DNA of 64,000 bases from Paludibacterium yongneupense DSM 18731 (GCF_000422925.1 NZ_AUGZ01000004.1:310001-374000); one strand, 5' to 3'. Numbered from the stretch's first letter, positions 1 through 9,609 are shown. Notes: generated by a model from the letters alone, not told the origin. Translations and numbers: made by a program.

Positions 1-1
1 C

Positions 2-781
2 GTGCTCGACAGCCTGATGAAGCTGCGCAATGATCCCGGCGTCAACATGCAGAAAATCGGGCAGCTCATCGCCTCCGACCTCGCGCTTTCGGCGGCCGTG
101 CTCAAGGCTGCCAACAGCCCGCTGATCAGCCGCGGGCGGCGCATTGCCTCGGTTGCGCAGGCGATCAATCTGCTGGGGGTCAAGAATGTAGTGAACCTGG
201 TCAGCGGGCTGGTATTACGCACGCGCCTGACCAGCGATATGCCGAACAGCATCGAGCAATTCTGGGAGCGGGCCATGCTGGTCACCATGATCAGCACGGC
301 GCTGGCCCAGCATCTGCGTCATGAACCGGAAGACTGCGCAAGCTATGCCTTGTTTCATGGCTGCGGCATCGCCCTGATGCTGATGCGCTATCCCAGCTAT
401 GAGCGCACGCTGGGGTTGATCGAAATGGCCAGCGACGACCGTATTTCGCGGGTTGAGAACGAGATCCACGGAACCAGCCACGATATCGTCGGCTACCTGG
501 TCGGGACGGCCTGGAATATGCCTGAGTCGTTTTGCCAGATGATTCTGCTGCAGCACGATGCGGCGGTGTTCGATTCGAACTCGGAGCTGCCGCTCAGCCC
601 GGAGGCGCGCTATACGATGGCGGTTGCCCGGGCGGCGACCCATGTCTGGCGAACCTTGATCCCGGGCAATCGCGATGCCGGCTGGGACGCGCTGCGCGCC
701 CCCGTGCTCGGCTTGCTCGGCATTGGCCACGATGAGTTCGAAGACTGGTGCGATCGCATGCACGAGCGACTCGCAGGCTGA
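2..781 (+). CDS. HDOD-domain signalling protein, 5' end outside the window
   Basis: The frame is open from the first bases of the window to a stop at 779-781, so the start lies upstream and the GTG at 2 is probably an internal valine. About 259 residues are visible. The opening part (LIASDLALSAAVLKAANS, then a GVKNVVNLVSGL stretch) matches the HDOD fold, a degenerate HD-phosphohydrolase relative; an HDOD domain normally begins some 20 residues earlier, which supports truncation. HDOD proteins act in bacterial signalling, often linked to cyclic-di-GMP or stress, usually without a proven enzymatic activity. It lies upstream of the cellulose operon in the same direction, but a hairpin and about 370 bp separate them, so co-transcription is unlikely. 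Confidence 0.8.
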   Translation: MLDSLMKLRNDPGVNMQKIGQLIASDLALSAAVLKAANSPLISRGRRIASVAQAINLLGVKNVVNLVSGLVLRTRLTSDMPNSIEQFWERAMLVTMISTALAQHLRHEPEDCASYALFHGCGIALMLMRYPSYERTLGLIEMASDDRISRVENEIHGTSHDIVGYLVGTAWNMPESFCQMILLQHDAAVFDSNSELPLSPEARYTMAVARAATHVWRTLIPGNRDAGWDALRAPVLGLLGIGHDEFEDWCDRMHERLAG

Positions 782-800
782 TCTTTTTTCGTGATACCGG

Positions 801-834
801 CGGCCCCGGCAGACCTTCGCGTCTGCCGGGGCCG
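801..834 (+). terminator. Stem-loop after the HDOD gene
   Basis: A perfect 14-bp inverted repeat (801-814 with 821-834, six-base loop) begins 20 bp after the HDOD stop. No clean T-run follows it, so its action as an intrinsic terminator is uncertain. Confidence 0.45.
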
Positions 835-1151
835 CTTTGCATTCGGCCGCCGCAATCGCGATTTTTTACAAAAACGAACGTTTTGCGCGTCATTGTAATG
901 ATATTTTCGTTTTATAAGATTAACTTACGTTTTTTTTTGATTTATATTTTCATTGTTTAGCATTACGACTTGATATGTTTATTGCTAACATCGCTTAAAA
1001 CAGTAATTAGAATTGATAACGACTCATTTCGGCATGAATTCGAAAGGTCGTCGGTTTTGTTGAATAACGAACAATCTCATCTATCGGGAAGTGGCATGGC
1101 GCAGGGGCTGTGCCTGGCCGCACTCGATACGGACCGGACGGGGAGCAGGTG
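835..1151 (+). promoter_or_regulatory. AT-rich leader/promoter region of the cellulose operon
   Basis: No gene is seen in these 317 bases. The stretch about 860-1015 is far more AT-rich than its surroundings (runs of T, TATAAG-like elements near 914) and is the likely promoter zone of bcsA. A two-part hairpin lies at 1019-1051: ACGAC (1019-1023) pairs with GTCGT (1047-1051), and TTTCG (1027-1031) pairs with CGAAA (1041-1045). A T-rich stretch follows, roughly 100 bp before the bcsA start. It could be a leader structure or a leaky terminator. No c-di-GMP riboswitch consensus was recognised. The exact promoter cannot be fixed by eye. Confidence 0.4.
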
Positions 1152-3476
1152 ATGTTTGCGCTTCAATCGCGTGTGGCATGCGCATTGCGTTTCGCTTTAA
1201 AGCGGCGCAGCACGCTCCTCTGCGCCTGGTTTTGCTGCCTCGGCCTTCTGCTGTTCCTGGCCAGCGTTCCGCTTTCGCTCAGCATTCAGATCCAGTTCGG
1301 CTGGGGCGTCGTGGCACTGTTGCTGGTGTTGCGCCTGACGGGCGCCGCCCGGCGCTGGCGCCTGTTCTTCCTCTTGCTGTGCTGTCAACTGACGTTGCGC
1401 TATGTGTACTGGCGCACGACATCGACACTCGGCTATAACGGTCCCTTCGATTTGCTCGCCGCCGTACTGCTCTACCTGGCCGAGCTGTACGGGATCGTGG
1501 TGGCGCTGCTCGGTATTTTCGTCAACGTCGCGCCGGTCAGGCGCGAGCCCGTGCCTTTGCCGGCGGACCGATCGCAATGGCCGACGGTCGATATCCTGAT
1601 CCCCAGCTATAACGAACCGCTGGACATGCTGGATATCACGCTGCGCGCGGCGCTGAACATTCGTTATCCGCGCGACCGTTTTCACGTTTATCTGCTGGAC
1701 GATGGCGGTACGGTGCAGAAGCGCGCGCAGGCGGATCCGCTCAAGGCCGCAGAGGCGTGGAGCCGCCATCGCGCCTTGCAGGAACTGACTGCCCGGCTCG
1801 GCGCCCGCTATCTGACCCGCGAGCGCAACGAACATGCCAAGGCCGGTAATATCAATGCCGCGCTCGCCCATGTATCGAGCGATCTGGTCGCGATTCTCGA
1901 CGCCGATCATGTGCCGACCGTGGATTTTCTGGAAAAGACGACCGGTTTCTTTCTCGCCGACGAAAAAATGTTTCTGGTGCAGACTCCGCACTTTTTTATC
2001 AATCCCGACCCGGTAGAGAAAAATCTGCAGATGTTCGGCCAGATGCCGTCCGAAAGCGAGATGTTCTATTCGGTGATCCAGCCCGGGCTCGATTTCTGGA
2101 ACGCGGCCTTCTTCTGCGGCTCGGCCGCGATACTGCGCCGCCGCTGCCTCGACGAGGTCGGAGGGATACAGGGCAATAGCATCACCGAAGATGCCGAGAC
2201 CGCGCTCGAGCTGCACGCGCGCGGCTATCACAGCGCGTTTCTCGGCATTCCGCTGATATCGGGCTTGCAGCCGGAGACGTTTACCGCCTTCGTGGTGCAA
2301 CGCGTGCGCTGGGCGCAGGGCATGATCCAGATTTTTCTGCTGAAAAACCCGCTGCTGCAGCCCGGCCTGAAAATCTGGCAGCGGCTGTGCTATTTCTCCA
2401 GCTCGTTTTTCTGGTTCTTCGGCTACGCGCGCATGGTATTTCTGCTGGCGCCGCTCGCTTATCTGCTGTTCGGGCTCCAAATTTACAATGCCTCGTTTAC
2501 CGAGGTGCTCGCGTATGGCTTTCCGCATGTGGTCGGCGTGATGCTGATGTCGGATCTGCTGTTCGGCGAGGTCCGCTGGGCCTTCATCTCCGAGCTGTAT
2601 GAATTGATGCAGGCGTTCTTTGCCCTGCCCGGCATTTTGCAGGTGCTGCGCAATCCGAGGGCGCCGACGTTCAATGTGACGCCCAAGGGCGAACAACTGG
2701 ATACCGATTTTATTTCGCGCCTGGCCGGGCCGTTCTACCTGGTCTATCTGCTGGTATTGATCGGGGTCGGCTTTGCGGCATGGCGTTTCTTTGCCTATCC
2801 GCTGCACCGCGATATCACCCTGGTGACGCTGGGCTGGAATCTCTTCAACTTGCTGCTGCTCAATGCTGCGATGGGCGCCTTGTTCGAGCGCCGCCAGCGG
2901 CGGCAGTTTCCGCGGATGCCGGTCGATCTCGACGCGCGCCTGACCGTGGACGCACCGGGCGAGTGCTGCGCGTGCCGGGTGGACGATCTGTCCATGCACG
3001 GCGCACTGGTTCTCGGATCGCTGGCGACGCCGCTCACGTCCGGAGCACGCGGTCGGATTTCCATTTTCGACACGGTCAGCCAGGAGTGGCTGGAGCTGTC
3101 GGTGCTGGTGCGCAGCAGCCGTCCTGCCGAAAAAGGCGGCTTGGCCATCGGCGTCCAGTTCATCAACGAGACGCAAGAGCAGATTTCCCGCATCGCGCTG
3201 CTGATGTATGGCGACAGCCGTCGCTGGCAAAGCTACCGCGAAGAGCGCAAGCAGCGCATCGGTTTCATGCGCAGTTTCGGCCTGCTCATTCTGCTCGGCG
3301 GTCGTTATGCGTTTGCACACTACCGTTCTATCGCGCAGCAGGCGGCGCGGTATGCATTCGATTTGCTACTGTATTACTCGCTGCCATGGCGGCGGGCGTT
3401 GGGCCGTTTCTGGCGGAAGTGTTGCCGCTGGGTATTGGATGAACAGGATGTGAGCCGGGACTCTGTGAAATCATGA
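1152..3476 (+). CDS. bcsA: Cellulose synthase catalytic subunit BcsA (GT2 + PilZ)
   Basis: An inner-membrane processive glycosyltransferase that polymerises UDP-glucose into beta-1,4-glucan and exports it. The 774-residue protein shows the GT2 signature in order: DDG at 183-185, DAD at 250-252, TED at 345-347 and QRVRW at 383-387, flanked by N-terminal and C-terminal membrane helices. A PilZ domain follows (about 580-690) with the c-di-GMP motifs RxxxR (R584, R588) and DxSxxG (612-617), so allosteric activation by c-di-GMP is expected. The ATG at 1152 was chosen because GGGAGCAGG lies just before it; the same frame opens at a GTG at 1110 with no clear ribosome site. Its stop overlaps the bcsB start (ATGA). 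Confidence 0.96.
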   Translation: MFALQSRVACALRFALKRRSTLLCAWFCCLGLLLFLASVPLSLSIQIQFGWGVVALLLVLRLTGAARRWRLFFLLLCCQLTLRYVYWRTTSTLGYNGPFDLLAAVLLYLAELYGIVVALLGIFVNVAPVRREPVPLPADRSQWPTVDILIPSYNEPLDMLDITLRAALNIRYPRDRFHVYLLDDGGTVQKRAQADPLKAAEAWSRHRALQELTARLGARYLTRERNEHAKAGNINAALAHVSSDLVAILDADHVPTVDFLEKTTGFFLADEKMFLVQTPHFFINPDPVEKNLQMFGQMPSESEMFYSVIQPGLDFWNAAFFCGSAAILRRRCLDEVGGIQGNSITEDAETALELHARGYHSAFLGIPLISGLQPETFTAFVVQRVRWAQGMIQIFLLKNPLLQPGLKIWQRLCYFSSSFFWFFGYARMVFLLAPLAYLLFGLQIYNASFTEVLAYGFPHVVGVMLMSDLLFGEVRWAFISELYELMQAFFALPGILQVLRNPRAPTFNVTPKGEQLDTDFISRLAGPFYLVYLLVLIGVGFAAWRFFAYPLHRDITLVTLGWNLFNLLLLNAAMGALFERRQRRQFPRMPVDLDARLTVDAPGECCACRVDDLSMHGALVLGSLATPLTSGARGRISIFDTVSQEWLELSVLVRSSRPAEKGGLAIGVQFINETQEQISRIALLMYGDSRRWQSYREERKQRIGFMRSFGLLILLGGRYAFAHYRSIAQQAARYAFDLLLYYSLPWRRALGRFWRKCCRWVLDEQDVSRDSVKS

Positions 3477-5626
3477 AAATAATGGAAACCCTCCGGGCGG
3501 CGCTGTGTGCGCTCGCACTCGGATCGATAGTGGCGTCGGCGGCGCAGGCCGCCGGAACCGGTGACGGTCGCAGCGGAAAGGATATTCCGCTGGCCGAGTT
3601 GACGGCGCAAGTCGGTCCGCTCCGATTGAACGGCGCCAGTGGACGGCAGAGCCTGAGTCTGCCGCTCTCGGCGCGGGAAACCCTCAAGGGGGCGACTCTG
3701 CACCTGCTCGCAACCAATTCGATTTCGCTGCAGGCGCAACGCTCGGAACTGCTGGTCCTGCTCAACGACCATGTTCTCGCTCAGCTGCCGCTGTCGCCGA
3801 GCCAGCCCGAGGTCTCCGCCGATATCCGTCTGCCGGTCGAGCGCTTTGTTCCCGGCTATAACCGCTTGACCTTTGCCGTCGCGCAGCATGCGACCAGTCA
3901 GTGCGAAGACCCGGGGGCGCCCGAGTTGTGGACCGAGATCGACACGCTCAAATCGTCGCTCCGGATGGATACGGTCCTGAAGCCGTTGACGCCGACGCTG
4001 GCCGATCTGGATACCCTGATCGATCCCACGTTGTGGGGCGGCCGCCGGCTGGACATCGTGACCCCGGGCAAGGCGCGCATCGACGCGGATGCCTTGCAAT
4101 TGGGCGGGCTGCTGGCGCAGGGCGCCGCGCTGCGCATGGCTTATGTTCCGCTGCCGCTGCGCCAGGTCTTTGCCCGTCCCGCGCATAACGGCCGTGGGGT
4201 GACGCCGGGCCTGGATCTCGCACCGCTGGCCGGGGCCGATTTCATCCTGGCCGGAACCCGCGATCAGTTGCGGCCCTTCATCGATCCCGCCGTCGCGGCC
4301 CGCATCCACGGCGGCTTCCTCGCGGTCTATCCGGTCGATAACGACGCCAGTCATTTCATGATCGTGGTCTCCGGGCGTACCGCCGGCGAGGTCGACGCGG
4401 CGGCTCGCACCTTTGTCGCCCGTTCCCTGCCTTTCCCGCATCAGGCCGAGATGACGGTGAGCGGCGACGTCCGGGCGGGGGCTGCCGCCGATTCGCACAG
4501 CGGCGTCTTGCAGGTGGGCAGCCATACCCGCTTCGATGCGTTGGGCGTGGCGAACACGGAGATGGCGGGGGAGTTTCCCCCCGATATCGAATTGCCGCTG
4601 GAGCTGCCGCCCGACTTGTACGCACCGGAGACGGCCAAAATCACGCTGGACTTGAATTATGCGGTCGGTGCGCGGATGCGCGACGATTCCGTCATCAATA
4701 TCCTGCTCAATGGCAAGCTGCAGCAGGCGATTGCACTGGACGACCCGCATGGCGGCATGATCGAGCACTATCTGGTGCAGATCCCGCTGCAAAACTTCCT
4801 GCCCGGCCATAATGTCGTGACCTTTTCGCCACGCATGCATCCGATGTCTTATGGCAGCTGCCAGTCCGGGCAGAGCGGCAATCTGCGCTTGACGCTATTC
4901 GGTAATTCGACGGTGGTGCTGCCGGCCGCCTCGCATTACGTGCGCCTGCCCGACCTCGCATTGTTTGCCAAAACCGCCTTTCCCTATGCGCCGCATGTCG
5001 GCGGCGGCGATGTCGGCATCGTGCTAGGCGGCACGGACAGCGATACCGTCGGCGCGGCCTGGACGCTGCTCGGCAAACTCGCGCAGCAGGGGCACCGACC
5101 GCTGTGGAACGCCTATTTGACCACGGGGGCACCCGCTGCGGGGCGCGACCTGCTATTTGTCGGCACGAGCGCAACTCTGCCGTCCGCCTTGCGCTCCGGC
5201 GCCCCCTGGCTCTATGCCGGTGTGGATCGCTCCGCCAGCGTCGCGCGCCTGGATGGGCAGTTGCTGATGATGCAATACCGTTCGCCGCTGAGTAGCGGCT
5301 ACAGTCTGACCGTGGTCACGGCTTCCACGGCTGCCGATCTGTGGCAGGGCAGCGCCGCGCTGGTCGAACCCGGTGGCTGGGGGCAGCTGGCCGGCGACGT
5401 GTCCGTGTTCGATCTGGCGACCCGGGCTCTGTCTACGCAGCGACTGGGGCCGGACTACACCGTCGGCAAAATCAACCGCTTCGATCAGATCGGCTATGTG
5501 TTCTCGCAGCGGCCCTGGCTGTTTGCGGGCTTGTCCCTCGCCGCCGTTCTTATCCTGACCCTGCTTACCATCAAGTTGCTGCGCCGGTTCCGGCGTCGCT
5601 ACCATCAGGATGGTACCGGGCGATGA
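3473..5626 (+). CDS. bcsB: Cellulose synthase periplasmic subunit BcsB
   Basis: BcsB is the membrane-anchored periplasmic partner that completes the BcsA channel and guides the growing glucan. The 717-residue protein has an N-terminal signal peptide (hydrophobic core about 8-22, ending AAQAAG) and one C-terminal transmembrane helix (about 683-705) followed by a basic tail, as in the family. The middle carries two repeated jelly-roll/flavodoxin-like halves: each has the L-L-N-G/D-type strand motif (VLLNDHVLAQLPL and INILLNGKLQQAI). Start and stop both lie in ATGA overlaps with bcsA and bcsZ, which indicates translational coupling. An ATG three codons downstream (3482) is an alternative start. 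Confidence 0.94.
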   Translation: MKIMETLRAALCALALGSIVASAAQAAGTGDGRSGKDIPLAELTAQVGPLRLNGASGRQSLSLPLSARETLKGATLHLLATNSISLQAQRSELLVLLNDHVLAQLPLSPSQPEVSADIRLPVERFVPGYNRLTFAVAQHATSQCEDPGAPELWTEIDTLKSSLRMDTVLKPLTPTLADLDTLIDPTLWGGRRLDIVTPGKARIDADALQLGGLLAQGAALRMAYVPLPLRQVFARPAHNGRGVTPGLDLAPLAGADFILAGTRDQLRPFIDPAVAARIHGGFLAVYPVDNDASHFMIVVSGRTAGEVDAAARTFVARSLPFPHQAEMTVSGDVRAGAAADSHSGVLQVGSHTRFDALGVANTEMAGEFPPDIELPLELPPDLYAPETAKITLDLNYAVGARMRDDSVINILLNGKLQQAIALDDPHGGMIEHYLVQIPLQNFLPGHNVVTFSPRMHPMSYGSCQSGQSGNLRLTLFGNSTVVLPAASHYVRLPDLALFAKTAFPYAPHVGGGDVGIVLGGTDSDTVGAAWTLLGKLAQQGHRPLWNAYLTTGAPAAGRDLLFVGTSATLPSALRSGAPWLYAGVDRSASVARLDGQLLMMQYRSPLSSGYSLTVVTASTAADLWQGSAALVEPGGWGQLAGDVSVFDLATRALSTQRLGPDYTVGKINRFDQIGYVFSQRPWLFAGLSLAAVLILTLLTIKLLRRFRRRYHQDGTGR

Positions 5627-6633
5627 TGCGGCGCTGGGCGGGTTTTCTGAGTCTGTGGCTGCTGCTCGCCTTGCCAGCCTGTGGCGGCGATGCGGCATGG
5701 CCGGTGTTTGCGCGCAACTTCATCGACCCGCAAGGGCGGGTGATCGATACCGCCAACCAGGGTGTCAGTCATAGCGAAGGGCAGGGCTACGGCATGCTGC
5801 TGGCCGAGACCAATGCCGACCGGGCGGCGTTCGACCGCCTCTGGCACTGGACCCGGGTCGAGCTTGGCGTGCGCGGCGATGCCCTGTTTGCCTGGAAATG
5901 GACGCCGGAGAACGGAGGCCATGTCGCCGACCGCAATAATGCCAGCGATGGCGATCTGCTGATCGCCTGGGCCCTGGCCCGCGCCGGCCAGCGCTGGGGC
6001 GAGGAAAGCTATACGGTGGCGGCGCGCGCGATTCTGCACGATCTGCGGCTCAAGATGATTGCAAGCTCGAATTGGGGGCCGTTGCTGATGCCGGGCGAGT
6101 TCGGTTTCGAACATGATGGACGGCGCGTGGTCAATTTGTCCTACTGGATCTTTCCCGCATTCGATCTCGCCGCCCGCATCGATCCCGATCCGGTATGGGC
6201 CGGATTGAAAGACAGCGGCTTGAAGCTGCTTGCGCGCGCGCGCTTTGGCCGTTGGGGCCTGCCCCCCGACTGGCTGGCCATCGATGAGGCCAGCGGGAGC
6301 ATGTCTGTAGCGACCGAGATGGGGCGCGGCTATGGTTACAACGCCATCCGCATTCCGCTCTACTTGCGCTGGGCCGGCCTCGGAGACGGCGCACGCTGGC
6401 AGCCGTTCGAGGCTTTCTGGAGCGCTTTCGATTCGGCGCCGCAGCGACCGGTTGGCACCGATTTGACCGACGACAGCGTGGAGGCTGCGGCTGCGCCGGC
6501 GGCCATCGCCGCCTGCATTCAGTCGCTACGCGAGCGGCGCCACATCGCTTTGCCCGATGCCGAACTGCGTGACTATTACCCGTCCGCGTTATACCTGCTC
6601 GGGCGTATCGCCAACGACGAGTCTGCGCCATGA
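5623..6633 (+). CDS. bcsZ: Endo-1,4-beta-glucanase BcsZ (GH8)
   Basis: A periplasmic glycoside hydrolase family 8 cellulase that trims glucan during secretion. The 336-residue protein starts at the ATG in the ATGA overlap with bcsB; the frame stays open upstream to 5341 but that part is antisense-like and lacks the family N-terminus. A signal peptide is followed by the conserved SEGQGYGM block containing the likely general acid Glu52, then NASDGDLLIAWAL and the helix YGYNAIRIPLY typical of GH8. The signal peptide ends LALPAC-GG, a poor lipobox because of proline at -2, so a lipoprotein form is possible but unproven. It overlaps bcsC by an ATGA. Confidence 0.93.
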   Translation: MMRRWAGFLSLWLLLALPACGGDAAWPVFARNFIDPQGRVIDTANQGVSHSEGQGYGMLLAETNADRAAFDRLWHWTRVELGVRGDALFAWKWTPENGGHVADRNNASDGDLLIAWALARAGQRWGEESYTVAARAILHDLRLKMIASSNWGPLLMPGEFGFEHDGRRVVNLSYWIFPAFDLAARIDPDPVWAGLKDSGLKLLARARFGRWGLPPDWLAIDEASGSMSVATEMGRGYGYNAIRIPLYLRWAGLGDGARWQPFEAFWSAFDSAPQRPVGTDLTDDSVEAAAAPAAIAACIQSLRERRHIALPDAELRDYYPSALYLLGRIANDESAP

Positions 6634-9365
6634 GACGCTGGCTGACCGGATTGATGCTCGGACTCGCCTGCCATGCAGGCGTCGCGGCCGAGAGCTATCA
6701 CATCGAATTTGCCCACGCGGCCACGGTTCAGCATCTGTTGACGCTGGCTCCGCCGCAGCGCTTGCATGGCATTCCTGGCGTACATATCGAGCGGCACGGG
6801 CAAGAGTATGTCTTGCGTTCGGGTGAACTCGGCCGCCGTGACGTGGCCGAGAGCATGGCGAGGCGGGCTGCCGGACGGTTGCCGTCCACCCCGCGTGTGG
6901 TGAGCGCATCGGGCGGGCAGAGTACGGTGCTGTCCATGCGCAACACCGCACAGTCCGCTCTGTTGCCGCTGCAAGTGCCGATCGAAGGAGCGGCGCCTGC
7001 ACGCCCGGCCGCCGCCGTTCCGCCTGCAGCGGCCCCTGCGCCGAGTCCGGCTGCGGCGGCTGGGGTGGATGAAGCTACACTGTGGCACTGGCTTGCCGCT
7101 CGCAAGTTGCATGAGTACGATCGGGCGCTGTTCGCCGATCCGGATCGTCGCATACCGCCGCGCATGGCGGCGCTGCGCGACGACCTCGAGGCGGAGGCTG
7201 TCCTGGCCGGCGGCGAGGTCAATGCGGTGCGCACACTGCTGCGCGAGCGGCCGGCGACCGTGTCCTGCCGTCGTCCCGACCGCGTCGAACGCGCGGCGAC
7301 CCTGCTCGATGCGGCTGCCGACCCCGATGCGGCACTTGCGCTCTATCGACGCGTGCTCGTCGCCTGCCGTTCGCCTCGCAAGCGTATCGACAATCTATAC
7401 CTGGCCTCCGCCCTACTCGATCATGATTCGGCGGAGACGCTGATCGCGGCAGAAGCGGCCGGCGGTCGCCGCGATGCGGCCAGCGAAGAGCGGTTTCAAA
7501 CCCTGCGTCACCAGCGTGGCATGGATCGACTGTCCCGGCTCGATCCGGCTTCGCCCGAGGCCGCGGCGGCGCTGGAGGCCGAAAGCGCGGCCATCGTGCG
7601 GCGAAGAGAAGCCGACGGCGCGGATTTGGGCGGCTGGATACGATACCAGCAAGGCGACATTGCCTCGGCGCAACGCTGGTTCGCGCGGGCGGTCGATTGG
7701 CGCCCGGAGCTGGCCGATGCGCGCTACGGGCTGGCTTTGATGGCCTTCAAGCTCGGCCGGCTCGACGAGGCCGACCGGCTGGCAGAGGTCGCGGCGAAGG
7801 AGGGGGCTCCGGCCGCGAAGTCGCTGCGGGCCGATATCGCCGTTCAGCGTGCGGTGGCGGCCAACCGCGCCGGACAATTTGCCCTGAGCCAACAGTGGCT
7901 GGACGAGTCGGAAAACCTGGGCGCGGATCCGCACCCGATGCGTGCGCTGCGGGCATGGAACCGCTACGGCCTGCACGATTTCGCTGCCGCTGCGCCCCTG
8001 TTCGGCGCGCTGTACCGCGATAGCGGCGACCTGGATAGCGCCCGCGGCTATGTCCTGTCTTCGCTCGCGCTGGAACGCTGGGATGCTCTGCAGCGCGAGC
8101 TCGACGGCGGCAGCGGCACGCTGACGGACGAATACCATGCGCGCGAGTCGGAGCGGCTGGCCGGGCGCGAATTGTATCTGGCGGCGCAGGCGCGGGTGGC
8201 GGCGCTGGACGGGCGCCCCGCGCAGGCCGATGCTCCGGTAATGGGGGCGATCGCCTCCCCGTCAGTCAACGGCGGGCTGGCTTTTTCCTCGCAATCCGGC
8301 GATGACGGCACGTCGCGGCTGACGACACGCTCGCAAGCGCTAGGCGCCGAGTACATCGCCGGGCCGCGCTATCTCGATGTGCAATACCGGACCGTTTGGC
8401 TCGATGCCGGGACCGCACCGGCGCAGGCGGCGATCGGCTCCATGCTGGCGGGCGGACGGTTTGCGGGTACGGGTTCGGCGACGAGCGCCGAGCTGCAGCA
8501 GGTGGCCGCCCGCTGGGGAGAAGAGGGCTGGCTCGGCTGGGAACTCGGCGTGGCGGCGACTCAGGGCGGCGATGCGGCGACGGGCTTTGAAGGCATGGCC
8601 AGGCTGCGTCAGCAGACCGGCAATGGCTACTGGGAACTGCAGGCCTCGCGCCGGGCAGTGGAAGAGTCGGTGTTGTCGTGGCGCGGACTCAGCGACCCGG
8701 CCAATCCGGCCGCGCACTGGGGGGCAGTGACGCGCAATGGTGTGGGGGTGAGGCTGTTCGACGCGCTCGGCGGTAACTGGGGCATGTCGCTGGCCGCGAG
8801 CCAGGAGCTGCTGATGGGCGACAATGTCGCCAACAATCAGGCCTGGCATCTGGCTCTGGGGCTGGGCCATGACCTGAAGCCGGCCGGCTATCGCTATGCG
8901 ACGCTGGGGCCGCAGCTCAGTGTCGAGGGCTATCGTTACAATCAGAGCCACTACACATGGGGGCAAGGCGGCTATTACAGCCCGCAGTCGCATGTCTTCG
9001 TCGGTGGCGGATTGCAGTGGCTGTCGGTCGATGGTCGCCGCTGGCAGTGGCGCGGCAGCCTGGCCGCCGGTTACAGCCAGGACAGACAGGCCGCCGTGCT
9101 GTATCGGGACGCGTCGTCGCAGACGCTGAGCTTCGCCGGGTCCAGCCATTATGGCCCCGCCGCCAATGTCCAGTTGTCGGCGGCGATGCAGCTCGCTGCG
9201 CATTGGCAGTTGAGCGCGACGGCCGCTGCATCCGCCTCGCCGGGCAATAGCCGTCAGTGGCAGGGCTCGCTCAATCTGCGTTATCTCTTCGATGCGCGCA
9301 GCGCGGTATTCAGCCGCGACCTGCCGGCCGATGCCGGATCCGCTACGTCGGTCGCCGTGTATTGA
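6630..9365 (+). CDS. bcsC: Cellulose export outer-membrane protein BcsC, short form
   Basis: BcsC spans the periplasm with TPR repeats and forms the outer-membrane beta-barrel through which cellulose leaves. The 911-residue product has a signal peptide (cleavage near VAAES), then an N-terminal segment unlike usual TPRs (to about residue 110), an Ala/Pro-rich linker (about 115-145), helical TPR-like repeats (about 150-520), and a C-terminal BCSC_C barrel domain (about 540-911) rich in alternating aromatic strands. Characterised BcsC proteins are usually about 1150-1300 residues, so this one has fewer repeats. It is the last gene of the operon; bcsD, bcsE, bcsQ and bcsG homologues are absent here. 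Confidence 0.9.
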   Translation: MRRWLTGLMLGLACHAGVAAESYHIEFAHAATVQHLLTLAPPQRLHGIPGVHIERHGQEYVLRSGELGRRDVAESMARRAAGRLPSTPRVVSASGGQSTVLSMRNTAQSALLPLQVPIEGAAPARPAAAVPPAAAPAPSPAAAAGVDEATLWHWLAARKLHEYDRALFADPDRRIPPRMAALRDDLEAEAVLAGGEVNAVRTLLRERPATVSCRRPDRVERAATLLDAAADPDAALALYRRVLVACRSPRKRIDNLYLASALLDHDSAETLIAAEAAGGRRDAASEERFQTLRHQRGMDRLSRLDPASPEAAAALEAESAAIVRRREADGADLGGWIRYQQGDIASAQRWFARAVDWRPELADARYGLALMAFKLGRLDEADRLAEVAAKEGAPAAKSLRADIAVQRAVAANRAGQFALSQQWLDESENLGADPHPMRALRAWNRYGLHDFAAAAPLFGALYRDSGDLDSARGYVLSSLALERWDALQRELDGGSGTLTDEYHARESERLAGRELYLAAQARVAALDGRPAQADAPVMGAIASPSVNGGLAFSSQSGDDGTSRLTTRSQALGAEYIAGPRYLDVQYRTVWLDAGTAPAQAAIGSMLAGGRFAGTGSATSAELQQVAARWGEEGWLGWELGVAATQGGDAATGFEGMARLRQQTGNGYWELQASRRAVEESVLSWRGLSDPANPAAHWGAVTRNGVGVRLFDALGGNWGMSLAASQELLMGDNVANNQAWHLALGLGHDLKPAGYRYATLGPQLSVEGYRYNQSHYTWGQGGYYSPQSHVFVGGGLQWLSVDGRRWQWRGSLAAGYSQDRQAAVLYRDASSQTLSFAGSSHYGPAANVQLSAAMQLAAHWQLSATAAASASPGNSRQWQGSLNLRYLFDARSAVFSRDLPADAGSATSVAVY

Positions 9366-9386
9366 ATCAGGCGGGAACGGGGCGGC

Positions 9387-9413
9387 CATGCCTTCCGCTG
9401 CGGCGGAGGCATG
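9387..9413 (+). terminator. Hairpin after bcsC
   Basis: An interrupted inverted repeat (9387-9398 with 9403-9413, one bulged T) lies 22 bp past the bcsC stop and before the convergent gene at 9424. No strong T-run follows, so termination is only likely. Confidence 0.4.
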
Positions 9414-9423
9414 CCTTCCCGCG

Positions 9424-9609
9424 TCAGGATTCGATGATGAAAGGCACGCGGTTCATCGCGGTCAGGCAGGCCTCGAGTCCGGCGATGAATTTTGCCTTGG
9501 CGCGGGCCAGCAGCGGTTTCGGACTCGCGTAGTCGAAATCGGCGTTGTCGCGGTCGAAATACATATTCTTCAGGGTTTCAGCAGTCTGTTCTTGCGTCGA
9601 ACGGCTCAT
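9424..9609 (-). CDS. Small conserved-looking protein of unknown function, 61 aa
   Basis: A 61-residue reading frame starting at the ATG at 9609, with GGAG nine bases upstream on the minus strand. The frame stays open upstream to a GTG at 9768, but that part looks random. The protein is polar and probably helical (many Ala, Lys, Gln), with an aromatic/acidic patch NMYFDRDNADFDY in the middle and a hydrophobic last helix; no signal peptide or membrane segment is seen. It converges on the cellulose operon and could be monocistronic. I do not recognise a family and give no function. Confidence 0.5.
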   Translation of the reverse strand: MSRSTQEQTAETLKNMYFDRDNADFDYASPKPLLARAKAKFIAGLEACLTAMNRVPFIIES

